A stretch of DNA of 17,596 nt, taken from Asterionellopsis glacialis (taxonomy: Eukaryota; Bacillariophyta; Plagiogrammaphyceae; Rhaphoneidales; Asterionellopsidaceae). A model generated the notes under the pieces. It did no database searches. It worked only from the letters and a program-made list of their open reading frames with translations, and was not told the DNA's origin. Of this stretch, positions 1 through 9,185 are shown in pieces. Position 1 is the stretch's first letter; the number at the start of each line of letters is the position of its first letter. Made by a program: the position numbers and the translations under genes. Location of the stretch: assembly GCA_014885115.2 (NCBI GenBank), contig WKLE02000286.1, positions 1 through 17,596 of the forward strand. Reading direction: 5' to 3'.

Positions 1-143
1 CTTTCACGGTTCTTTTTATTACATACTTGTTTGGGTTGCTGTGGGTGTGTCTCGATCTCGATCTCGATTTCATCTTCCTGGTGGCCAGATTTGGCGCACT
101 CGTGGCAAAATCTATCGCAATATTTTGCAAATTTTTTTTAAAC

Positions 144-2621
144 ATGCCCGCATCAAATTTCGAAATTTTGGAGTCGCATGATATAGCAAAAGTCTGTAGT
201 CTCATGGACATCTCTGACTGCGGCGTTTTGGTTTCTCTTGTATCGAAGCATACGAATAACAATTTAGCGACTGGAGATAGTGAAGAAGAATATGATGTAT
301 CGCCTCCTACTCATCATCATAATCATCAGTATGAATCATACTACAACATTTCTTCCTGGTCTTCTAATGAAACTCGACAATCTTTTTCATCGCGACAAAC
401 AAAATGTAGTATGATGGATGCCATTGCATCTACAACTACTGTAGAGGGAGATGACAACAATGATAACCACAACAATAATAATGAGTCGTCGACTACGGAT
501 GCTGCTACTGCTGCTGCCGGAGTACTTCAAAGTCAAAGTTGTTTAGCAAGATTATCTTCACAGGATTGTGTTGCATTGATGCAAGATCCATTTGATTCTC
601 ATGTTTGTAAAATATTAGGAAATACATTGGTACATGAAACAACAACAACAACAACGAAGAATCAGGATCAAAAACAACAACAGCATCAGCACGTTGAAAA
701 GGAGGGTACCCAATTATAATGGACATGGTAATGATCATCAACAAAAAGAAGAATCAAAGCCACAATAATCGCAGCAGCAACAAGAAGAAGTACCAATGAG
801 ACGAAGGACTCGACGTCGTGGTAGCTGTGTAACAACCATGTTACAACAAAAACCACCTGAATTTTCATCCGATAGTAATATTAGTACTAATCCTGAATAT
901 TTAGCACCACTTTACAAGCACCTAACTTTGCCTTCAAGGTTACCTCACGGAAATGAAATCCATCTGATTATTCAAAAGATACACTGGACTTGTCATCTAT
1001 TAGACATATTATTAATGCTGCTGAATCGGTCGATGAACCAAGTATCCTTGCCTTTGAACGGGCCTTTCAACCATTTGGTTTACGAAAGGGTGTATTGTTC
1101 CCCACGTATGATTTACCAGAACATACTTTCTTTGTATGCTCGAGAGGTAAACAGCGGTTGACTGTTGGAAAAGAAGAAGATAGAAAAGTATTTCTGAAAG
1201 ATGAAGCCACTGGTAATTCAACAACGACGCGTTTGGTTGGATGTGGCTATCCAGCACATCAAACAGTTGATGTAGGGATTGTGAATCCAGAGACGATGAA
1301 ACAGGTTGCCGATGATGCAGTCGGAGAAATTTGGTTTCGATTACCAAGTAAGGCAGCAGGATACTTTGGTCAACCAGATGAAACAAAAACTGACTTTATA
1401 GCATTGCTGGACGATGACAATGAGGACGAAGGATTCTTACGGACAGCTGATTTAGGCTTTTTCACAAAAGCGAGCTTTTAATTTGTGGTCGTTTAAAAGA
1501 TTTGATAATTGTGGGAGGTCGTAATTACTACCCACAAGATCTTGAATCTACTGCTGAAGCATCATCTGAATTGGTTCTTCCTGGCTGTTCGGCGGCATTC
1601 ACTATTGATTCAACCCACGACGGAGGTGGAGAGGTTGCTTTCGTCATGGAATTGCGAGAGGTTCCCAAGGGGAAGGTACGTGCTGTTCATATAAGAGGTG
1701 TCACACAGTTTTGAAAACCGATTTTTAGGCGACGTTCGTCTCCCCTAAATGCATGTATTCACTTGATAGCTCACTTTTGGAAAATGGCTTTGATTGAAAA
1801 TCACAGGACGTTTCGGAATTATGTGATCAATTAGCAAAAACAATTCGAACAGCTATCAATGCAGAGCTTTCTCTAAGCATGTCACAACTTTGTTAGTCTG
1901 ACAAGTACACAGTTCAAGGGATTACTTGAAAGTTGTTACGGAACAAAATTGTCTGATGAATACTTGTTTCGAGAATTTCCCCGACCTTCCTGGTATCAAA
2001 AAACTCCCGCCTCAAATTGTCTCAGAAATGGAAGCCGCGCGGCGCCAAAATCTCAATACAAAAAATCTGTTTCCACTACAGTATTTGTTTCCAGAGAGCC
2101 ACAAAATGCTAGTGTCAAAATCTATCTCTCATCAGGATTGTGGAAGCGGTGATACTATTATCATGCAGGATCGACAGCATGATTACAGAAAGGAAGACAC
2201 GGCGCAAGCCAATCTGGGAGATGTTAGCAGTAGCGGAGGCGACGGGGACAACAATGACGATGGGGTCATTCCCGCCGCTACAGAATCATCGACAGGATCC
2301 GCCGAACGTGAAGTTCGCGAGGAGCGCGTTGCCCTCACTCGTGATGCTGCTAGTCGTCTCGAATCAATTTTGAATGACATGAAGAGCACAACAAATCGTT
2401 TACTGCGTGAAATTGATGTTTATACTCAAGCCGTCGAAGACGTGACCATCGACCATTTGCGTGTTCAAGCTAGTCAACAAAGAGAAGCTCAAAGACTCGA
2501 AGAGGTAGAACCAGATGTTGCTGGTGCTACCAGTCACTTCCCCATGAATGCGATGGCAATGATGGAAATGCAACCTACGAATGGTTTAGGAGAGGGTATG
2601 GTTGGTGACGGATCGAATTGA
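144..2621 (+). pseudogene. Disrupted fatty-acyl-AMP ligase (FAAL)-like gene with a low-complexity N-terminus and a coiled-coil tail
   Basis: FAALs adenylate fatty acids using ATP. The second half of the AMP-binding fold is readable in pieces: DLSSIRHIINAAESVDEP (about 984-1040), LVGCGYPAHQ, VGEIWFRLPSKAAGYFGQP, GFLRTADLGF, then GRLKDLIIVGGRNYYPQD in another frame (from about 1487). A likely intron spans 1676-1806 (GTACGT...CACAG), rejoining at DVSELCDQLAK. The reading frame breaks near 705-720, at TAA 766, near 955, near 1460 and near 1878, with TGA at 1899. The C-terminal catalytic-lysine motif (TSGKI-like) expected after HVTTLLV is not found. Upstream, 144-719 encodes a His/Asn/Gln/Thr-rich stretch including (AAC)6 at 638-655; I cannot find the expected SGSTG nucleotide-binding motif in it. 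The frame is open back to base 3, so the start may lie outside the window. The last 230 codons (1926-2621) are intact and look coiled-coil. A decayed paralogue is most likely; assembly indels are the main alternative. Confidence 0.6.
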
Positions 2622-3088
2622 TATTGGATGAATTGACTGCACTGTATTCCTTTGTGTGATGGAATACGACTCATGCACTTCTGTACGACCGGAACAATGC
2701 AAATACACACGTGGAAGAGGAAATGGCTAATTCTATCCCTAAAGTGCTCTTGTTAGGAATCAAAGTCGAAACATGTGTGGGTGACCAAGAATAGAGAGGT
2801 TTTACCTATAAAATAATCAGAAAGCAAAACAAAATCCGCACGCAAGGTTATACTTTGATTCATAATCATTTGCTATTTTTACATTACTTTTGCCTAGTAC
2901 GATTCCAGAATGTAGATCACAGAAGTGAAAAATGAGGTGCGTAGGTTCTATTGGATGCGCTTTACTAGAGATTTGGTACAGTCAGTATTCAAAAGAATCA
3001 TACAGAAGGTTCGCACGCGGATGTTTTAGTAGCGAATATTTTCCATGATGTACTGTAGCTTTATACAGACACAGAAAAGAATAAAAAT
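2622..3088. other. Intergenic region between convergent genes
   Basis: This stretch separates the 3' ends of the FAAL-like gene and the HA-repeat gene. I see no convincing coding sequence, tRNA or long repeat. It probably holds both 3' UTRs and polyadenylation signals. A TACTGTAG word lies at 3051-3058. Confidence 0.5.
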
Positions 3089-4147
3089 TTACAGTTCTCC
3101 TTCCCGTAGCTTTTGTTCGAATTCATGTTCCCACCGATTCCAAATAAATCCAATTTGTTCCAATATATCAATTCTTTCCTTACTAAGTGAATTCTTGTTG
3201 TACAATTTTCGTTGGGAAGATACCCAATTGGCAAGTTTAGGATTCTCCTTGTAGGACACCGGCACTAAGCAATCACCATGAATTTGTTTGTATGATTTTA
3301 ATTCCTTCACACGTTGGTCCCAAATTTGTTGACGACGTGATTTCCATTGAAATCCAATAGAATTTAAGGCATCAATTCGTTCTTTTGTGAGTGTTGACTT
3401 TTCACCATTCCTATAAGCATTATATTCATTCCGTTGGGCAATAATCCACCATCCCAATGATGATTTCGATGGAACCACAGAATTCGGTCCGTTTTCTTTA
3501 AAATACTGAACAAGTTCATCATATCGATTGGACCATGCCTTTTCAGCCGATGATGTCTTTGTTCTTTTTATCTTGGACGCATCCCAAATAAATCCCAAGC
3601 TATCAAGTGCATCAATTTTTTCCTGTGTCAACGAACTACTACTCTCGTTTTCTTTAAATTTACGATAATGTTGACGTTGTTTGTTCACCCAATTTCCAAG
3701 TGATGGATTCTCTTTATACCGCTTAGGAACTAAACAATTACCATGTACTTTCTTGTATTGTCTCAATTGATCGATGCGATCGAACCAAGAATAATTATTT
3801 TTCAGAAGAGGTTTTATTGTTTGTTGCTGTCGCCGTTGTTGTTGATTATGTCTATTTGCCGTTGTCGTCGTAGTTGATTTTGATGTCGTCGCCGTTGATG
3901 TTTCAGTACTGATTTTTTGCTCCTCAACAACAGTATCAGATTCTGTCGTTGCTGTCGAAAACAATCCAACCGATCTAATAGACACAAATTGTTTTCTTCT
4001 CGTAAGTTTCTTAGTCCACAAATCATTCAAACAATAATTGTTGTTGTCATTAACAAAGCTACGTATGGATGGGAAAAAATAGCACGAAAGAACAAATAAT
4101 ATTTGCCATGATAATGCTGTAGTCTTTGGCATCCTTCTTTGAGACAT
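3089..4147 (-). CDS. Triple helicase-associated (HA) domain protein with secretory/plastid leader
   Basis: 352 aa, uninterrupted. Three tandem HA domains are visible at about residues 119-190, 204-269 and 273-337. Each carries a W.xR...L..Y/F......VP core, a G/A/N-W-(V/I)..QR.xY segment, and a closing (K/R)IDxLxxIGFxW. HA domains are known from the C-termini of some bacterial helicases and are greatly expanded in diatoms; they are thought to bind nucleic acid, but the role of HA-only proteins is unknown. No helicase motif is present. The N-terminus has a hydrophobic stretch (residues 11-25, ALSWQILFVLSCYFF) followed by PSIRS|FVNDN. A Phe just after the predicted cleavage site is the hallmark of diatom plastid import, and the following segment is Ser/Thr-rich and basic, so plastid targeting is inferred. 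M6 (4132) is an alternative start. Residues 83-110 are a Thr/Gln-rich linker. Confidence 0.85.
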   Translation of the reverse strand: MSQRRMPKTTALSWQILFVLSCYFFPSIRSFVNDNNNYCLNDLWTKKLTRRKQFVSIRSVGLFSTATTESDTVVEEQKISTETSTATTSKSTTTTTANRHNQQQRRQQQTIKPLLKNNYSWFDRIDQLRQYKKVHGNCLVPKRYKENPSLGNWVNKQRQHYRKFKENESSSSLTQEKIDALDSLGFIWDASKIKRTKTSSAEKAWSNRYDELVQYFKENGPNSVVPSKSSLGWWIIAQRNEYNAYRNGEKSTLTKERIDALNSIGFQWKSRRQQIWDQRVKELKSYKQIHGDCLVPVSYKENPKLANWVSSQRKLYNKNSLSKERIDILEQIGFIWNRWEHEFEQKLREGEL

Positions 4148-4951
4148 TGGAAGGGATATTTAACAATCACTAAAACTTCAATCTATTTACGAGGAAGTGG
4201 TCGTCGAACAAGAGACCCAAAGAGCAATGAAACTCGCAACATGCTCCCCCTGGATTTGCTGTGCGTTGTCCTGTTCCTTTCTCTCTGTCGCTCGCACTAG
4301 CTACGAATCTGTCACAGAAGATGATGTGTGAGCCAGGATTTGATGGATGTGGTTTCGTGCGTCATGGACCGCCAGACAGAAAAACAAGTCTGTACAGGCC
4401 GAGCGAGTATCCGCGGTTTTCCCGGTCTGGTTGTTGCTGGGAGGGGGTGCGTGGCGGACTGGATTGCTCCACCATGTGTAAAAGAGGAAGCAGTTAAAAG
4501 TTAACGGCTATTTTGCGAACTTTGGTTCAAATACAACGTAACCCTGCACATGATACTTAAAGGTACCTGTAAGTATACTGGAACCAGAGTAGGATCTACC
4601 ACTAATTGAAACTCACGTACCAGGTATTTACCAGATTCCCAGAACACAGTGCCGAACCGGGAACGCTGTTGTTCGGCGGAAAAGGCAACTCGTTTCTGCA
4701 CATGTTGTTCAATATTTGTAAGAATAAGGTACACTGTAGTCTACAGTGTATCCTGCATGCTGTTGGACAAAATCTTATTTAGAAACTTCGCCGACAGACT
4801 CACCTACCGGTACCAGCACCGTTACCTCTTGTCGACTCCAACAAATTAGAGTTGAAGCGTTTTCGAAACCCATAGGCATTGAGCTGCTCTATCTAGACTC
4901 CTAAAGTCCTCCGTTGATAGTCCAATCTTTAGATTTTGCACAAGAGAAAAA
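4148..4951. promoter_or_regulatory. Intergenic region between divergent HA and E2 genes, presumed to hold both promoters
   Basis: About 800 nt with no ORF that I can support. The two flanking genes are transcribed away from it, so it should contain both promoters and 5' UTRs. It holds a near-perfect palindrome at 4730-4750 and a TACCGGTA palindrome at about 4805-4812 that recurs near 12893. The 250 bases after 4260 look less AT-rich than the surroundings. No TATA box is assigned with confidence. Confidence 0.45.
4730..4750. repeat. Perfect inverted repeat, 10-bp arms with 1-nt centre
   Basis: Arms TACACTGTAG (4730-4739) and CTACAGTGTA (4741-4750) are exact reverse complements around a single T. 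The site lies about 200 nt upstream of the E2 start codon. With a 1-nt centre it is more likely a binding site for a dimeric DNA-binding protein, or chance, than an RNA hairpin. Confidence 0.7.
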
Positions 4952-5686
4952 ATGGCTTTATCACGTCTTCAAAAAGAACTTGCTGAAGTATCCAAGGATG
5001 ACGAAACATCCGGCGTCAAGGCTGTGATGGCAGATGGGAAGAATCCTCGGCATTTAAAGGGAACAATAAAGGGTTCCGAAGGGACTCCCTACGAAGGTGG
5101 ATTATTCCACATCAACATTGATATCCCTAAACAATATCCATTTGAACCACCAAAAATGAAGTTTGATACAAAAATTTGGCATCCGAACATTAGTTCGCAG
5201 ACTGGTGCAATTTGTTTGGTACGTTTTTGTTGAAAATGAGGTTGATGTTCCATGCGTTCCCCACCTGTGACGGATGCTGATCTACTGCCCCCTTCTTGCT
5301 TTCAACGTGGAAACCTCACGATGCATGTGTTTTATATTGTTTTGTTTGCCACACGCTCTTTTTGTCCACAGGATATTTTGAAAGATCAATGGAGTCCAGC
5401 ATTAACGATTAAAACAGCATTGCTTTCTCTACAGGCATTGTTATGTTCACCTGAACCAGGTGATCCACAAGATGCACAAGTTGCCAAAATGTACCTCAAT
5501 GATAGGCCAAAGTTTGATCAAACTGCTAAATTTTGGACAGAAACATACGCGAAGGAAGCCAGCAAAGATGAAATTATTGCACGGATTTGTGATATGGGTT
5601 TTGATAAGAAACGCGCCAAAAAAGCTTTGGAAAAACATTCTTGGGATGAAAGTGCTGCCGTGAATGATCTATTGGGATCACTATGA
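4952..5686 (+). CDS. Ubiquitin-conjugating enzyme E2 with C-terminal UBA (UBE2K/UBC1 type)
   Basis: E2 enzymes carry activated ubiquitin as a thioester and pass it to substrates with an E3. Two exons, 4952-5218 and 5372-5686, are separated by a 153-nt GT-AG intron (GTACGT...CCACAG) in phase 0. The joined protein is 193 aa, close to human UBE2K (about 200 aa). The UBC fold covers residues 1-150, with YPFEPPKM, the HPN motif in KIWHPNIS, the catalytic Cys88 in GAICL, and [24 protein letters not shown] directly after the junction. The C-terminal 40 residues ([23 protein letters not shown]...) form a UBA domain with the MGF loop. UBE2K-type enzymes build Lys48-linked chains; that specificity is inferred here. 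The intron lies one codon after the active-site cysteine. Without splicing, translation would stop four codons into the intron. The start context is AAAAAATGGC. Confidence 0.95.
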
Positions 5687-6030
5687 TCATGATGTATCGA
5701 TGATGATGAATGATGGCGATGTTTCTCAATATATTATTATTATTATACAACAATTTGTGACCGCTTTGGACGAAAATAATATGGTCTGCCAACAAAACAC
5801 AAAATGAATTATTTTCGACGAGAGGATTAACCACAATTGTAAGAGAAATTTTTCAGTACGAAAAGTAGCGAGGTAGTTTAAATAACAGATAGTATTAATT
5901 ATTATTCAAAAGTGATATAAAATGCAAGTTGATCCCAACAAGGACTACACGCAGATTCTTTCCCCAAGCACGAAACAAAAAACTACTGTCACTTGAGATT
6001 CTTTCTTGTTCTCTCAAACTTCTTGTCCAT
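5687..6030. other. Intergenic region between convergent E2 and RING genes
   Basis: AT-rich 3' flank shared by two genes that end towards each other. It contains an (ATT)n run at about 5732-5746 and ATGATG-rich sequence just after the E2 stop. No coding or structural RNA feature is visible. It probably holds both 3' UTRs. Confidence 0.5.
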
Positions 6031-7295
6031 TTATGTTATAGCAACCATATCGTCTTCGACTTCAAAGTCATGCACAGAAACTGTGATTCGAAGGAAACGA
6101 TTCTCCTTATCATTATCGTTGAATTCTTGACTTGTCGTATGCTGCCTTGCAGACCAGAAAAGTTTCATTCTGTCCTCAAGATCAGTAATGTCATCTTGAA
6201 CATCACCGTCAGCAGTCCACGTTTCAATCTATTTTGTGGTATTGAGGTTTTACAGTTTTTAGAAATAGATTAAGAAATGAAAGTGAAAAAATGATCAGTG
6301 AGGAAGTGTTCAAATTCAAGAATTGTATTCGAGAGAATTCCTATTGACAATAGAAACAAAGGCCATTTGGGAGGAACACTTACCTCCCATTGCTCTTTTC
6401 GCAATCGTCTGAGATTTGAAAATTCACGTCGACAAAACGGACAATCCAAACGTTGATGAACCCATTTTTGTGCACAATCATCACAAAATCCATGCATACA
6501 CGGAAGAACTACTTCTTGTGGACTACTCATGCATATTCGACATTCCTTGTCCAAAATCTCACAATCATCATGATTGGAGGAAGGAAAATTTATATCATTT
6601 CCATCTGTTTCTTCTTCTTTTTTGCCTTGTTGATCATCCTCATTATTATTATGATTTTCATCACCATTATTATCATGGTCTTCATTTATAGCTTCCCCCC
6701 CTTCTTCTTGTGCTGCTCGTATTGTTCCCTTGGATAATTGTGCTTGTTCTTGTACAGCTTTCAATTCTGATAGACGGCGGAGTAATACCATGTACGAACA
6801 AAAGTCATGCACTGACAAAGTGCAATGTACACACGTTCCACTCTCGTGATTTGATTCCACGGATATAAGGACATGGTCATTGTAGAATTCAGCAATTTCC
6901 ATTGCAGTTTGACAAGGAAACTTTAAAACATGCGTCTGATTGACAGTCACAGCTACACCATTTTCCTTATTGTTTTGTTGGTGTTGATACATGGACGCCA
7001 ACTTGTCCTTATCCAATGCACAACTTCGAATGAATGGTTTAAAGATAGCAATGGATTCCTTTGATTTACTCCAATCTGGAAGTACGACAGAAGAATTGTG
7101 TTGTGATGCAAGGAATAATCTTCCTGCTCTTGTTGTAGCCTCTTCCGTCCAATCAACAAGTTCATCTAAACTTCGTGGCATGCTGGTAGGTTCTGGAATC
7201 TTACCAGCAATCAGCATCCCAGCAAAGTCAAATAAGGAATTACTAACTGGGTTATTCGTCGTCGTCATTCGGGTAGCACGCAAAACATTCCCCAT
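6031..7295 (-). CDS. RING-type E3 ubiquitin ligase, RNF141-like
   Basis: Two exons on the minus strand: 7295-6384 and 6228-6031, with a 155-nt intron (6229-6383, GTAAGT...AATAG, phase 0). Reading through the donor instead gives a short unrelated tail, so the spliced form is preferred. A C3HC4 RING follows a very acidic Asn/Asp/Glu linker: CRICM, then C-MH-GFC-DDC, then CPFC, with eight ligands at residues 266, 269, 280, 282, 285, 288, 299 and 302 (counted from an upstream in-frame ATG at 7337). A tryptophan-containing stretch after the RING (EQWE|IETWTADGDVQDDI) resembles the tail of animal RNF141. I place the start at 7295 because MGNVL matches the Met-Gly start of RNF141; 7337 would add 14 residues. 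The myristoylation consensus is only partly met (Arg at the sixth position). A soluble or membrane-associated E3 is inferred; its substrate is unknown. Confidence 0.82.
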
Positions 7296-7337
7296 GCTTT
7301 TTCCTGTTGTATGATTTCTCTTCTGGAAGTCTGTCAT

Positions 7338-8211
7338 TTACTGTCTGTACTCTATTAGAGACGCTTGCAGTACATTATCTATGAAACTTCAGCACAATTC
7401 AGAGAACTTTTATCTGAACTACACGATAAATGATATTGTACAACGAAAGATGTCTTGTTCAAATTCTTTTCAACTTTTGATTTATGGTACGTATAGGAAT
7501 CAAAATGCTTGATCCCAATGATTTGGCGCGGTGGCTTTGGCCCCTGTAAACTTAACTTGAGTGCGGGTTCTGGCGCTGTTCTGTTGTTGACACTCTTTTT
7601 CGGATGCGCTTTTGTTCTTTTCGCGAGGAAAGAAAAAAATGCCACGTCTCGGCACGACTAGACATCTAAGATACCCATGGTGAGCATGAGCTTTCACGAG
7701 GAGTACCTGTACAAATGAAAAGACGAAAAAGTGCGTTAGCTTCCGGCGTTGTCTCTCATTGGTGCTTTTTGATTCGTTCGAGTTCATGTGTCTCATGATA
7801 CTTCGTGACGCACATTCTAAGTCCTACGTTGATTGACGTACGATGGATAGATTTAGCTTACACACATTCTTGATGTTTCTGTCTGCTTGTCCGTATAACA
7901 GAGAGTTCTCATTTCAAACCACACTGAAAAAAGTTCCATCCAACACGGGCCAAAGCTCCCAGAAATGTCACAGCCGAAAAAAGCGAAAAGCACAAAACAC
8001 CGACCGCCGATTGTATCTCAACCATCCAAAGGGATCGCTGTATCGAAAGGATCACCTTTAGTGATCTCATCATCACATTGCTTTATTCGCTGCACCCTTG
8101 GCTCTGTTCTACAACAAAGGCTGCATAAGAAGAACAGGAAAATATTTTCTGCTTGATTGAGAAGAACTCTTACACATCTTACAGCACAATAATTCACAAT
8201 AGTTCGTTAGT
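7338..8211. promoter_or_regulatory. Divergent intergenic region between RING and RidA-like genes
   Basis: About 870 nt between divergently transcribed genes, presumably containing both promoters. Overlapping ORFs of 60-100 codons exist on both strands, but none shows a recognisable domain. A real ATG at 7965 opens a 63-codon Lys/Ser-rich frame ending at 8156. It could be an upstream ORF in the RidA-like transcript, or a 5' exon if splicing occurs; the sequence does not decide this. Confidence 0.4.
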
Positions 8212-9147
8212 ATGGGTAAAGATAGAGACAAAGCAACAGTAGATCGAGTTTTTTCGGAGATTCGTGAAAAATTTCAGATTGAACCATTTCAATTTGATCC
8301 AATTCGTCATCCAATTTTGGCAAGAGCAGTTGCTAGTAGTGGGAACCCTACTAATTCATCATCATCAAATGGTGGTGTGACCCGCACCAATGATACCACT
8401 ACTAATTCTGGTAGTGCCATTTCCTTGAGTCTTGGTAAATATCTTAATATTCTTGACCGAACATCATCTACAGCACAAGAAACATTGCAAGATGTATCAT
8501 CCCTATCATCCAAATTTTCATTTACAGATCAAATCGAAAAAATGATTAGTGAATACTTGACTGCTACGATGGTTGGAGTTGCACTTGGATCAGCAGTTAC
8601 TGCGGGTTTGGGAGCGGGTCTAATTGCAGCATCCAATATATTATCATCACCCAAGTATATGAAAAGTGTCTGCCAAATAATCTTCCGCAAATTTCGGAAA
8701 AAGACTACCGCAAAGCCTGTATTAGGAGACGATGATTTTACCGATGACAACCAAACTGATAGTCGAGTAGAAAACGTTGAAAGAATAAAACAAGGAACCA
8801 ACATTTCATGCTTAGGAAGAAATGATGAAATTGGTAGTAAGATTTTTCTCTTGCGTGGGACTGTCCGAAGCGAATCACCATCACAGTCGGATAATTGCGG
8901 ATATGATCAGTGTCAAGAATGTTTGGATCATGTGAGCGTACTCCTTGTAAAGCAGGGGCTAGGGTGGAAAGATGTACGACAAATAACTGCCTATCTGGTA
9001 GTTGATTGTTGTAATGCAGAGGACTTTCGAGACAGTTTGAAGCAATACCCTCTAGAAGTACAAAACACAATTGTGAACATTTTATTTGTGCAAAAGCTTG
9101 AATATGGGAACGTACAATTAGAAGTCCTAGCATGCAGTAGCCAATAG
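8212..9147 (+). CDS. Membrane-anchored RidA/YjgF-like domain protein
   Basis: 311 aa in one exon. Residues 45-70 are low-complexity Ser/Thr/Asn. Residues 118-142 (ATMVGVALGSAVTAGLGAGL...) form a small-residue-rich hydrophobic segment likely to be membrane-embedded, followed by a basic patch (FRKFRKK). The C-terminal ~105 residues match the RidA/YER057c/UK114 fold: a helix with QCQECLDHVSVLLVKQGLGWKDVRQITAYLV, a DFRDSLKQYP stretch and the closing strand VQLEVLACSS. Classical RidA hydrolyses reactive enamine/imine intermediates using an Arg in a PARSTV-like segment; here the matching stretch is VQNTIVNI (about 283-290), with Asn in place of Arg, so imine deaminase activity is unlikely. The start is the first ATG after an in-frame TAG at 8200. 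Its 3' end lies 38 nt from the convergent AlkB gene. The family assignment is moderately sure; the function is unknown. Confidence 0.7.
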   Translation: MGKDRDKATVDRVFSEIREKFQIEPFQFDPIRHPILARAVASSGNPTNSSSSNGGVTRTNDTTTNSGSAISLSLGKYLNILDRTSSTAQETLQDVSSLSSKFSFTDQIEKMISEYLTATMVGVALGSAVTAGLGAGLIAASNILSSPKYMKSVCQIIFRKFRKKTTAKPVLGDDDFTDDNQTDSRVENVERIKQGTNISCLGRNDEIGSKIFLLRGTVRSESPSQSDNCGYDQCQECLDHVSVLLVKQGLGWKDVRQITAYLVVDCCNAEDFRDSLKQYPLEVQNTIVNILFVQKLEYGNVQLEVLACSSQ

Positions 9148-9185
9148 AAGAATAATTTTGAAGGCATGTCTAATCCAGTCTTAGT

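Noticed and set aside
1450..1481. Programmed -1 frameshift in the FAAL-like gene
   Set aside because: The CTTTTTC site does not form a canonical X XXY YYZ heptamer in the required phase, and other breaks in the same gene cannot be explained this way.
4261..4497. 78-codon plus-strand ORF upstream of the E2 gene
   Set aside because: No domain, no signal peptide and Cys/Arg/Gly-rich composition of chance translation; it lies in a probable promoter.
5929..6273. 114-codon plus-strand ORF
   Set aside because: It is opposite the second exon of the RING gene, which has splice sites and a family-like tail; the plus frame starts at TTG and has no domain.
7379..7796. Two overlapping minus-strand ORFs of 88 and 98 codons
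   Set aside because: They overlap in different frames, are basic and low in recognisable structure, and show no family motif.
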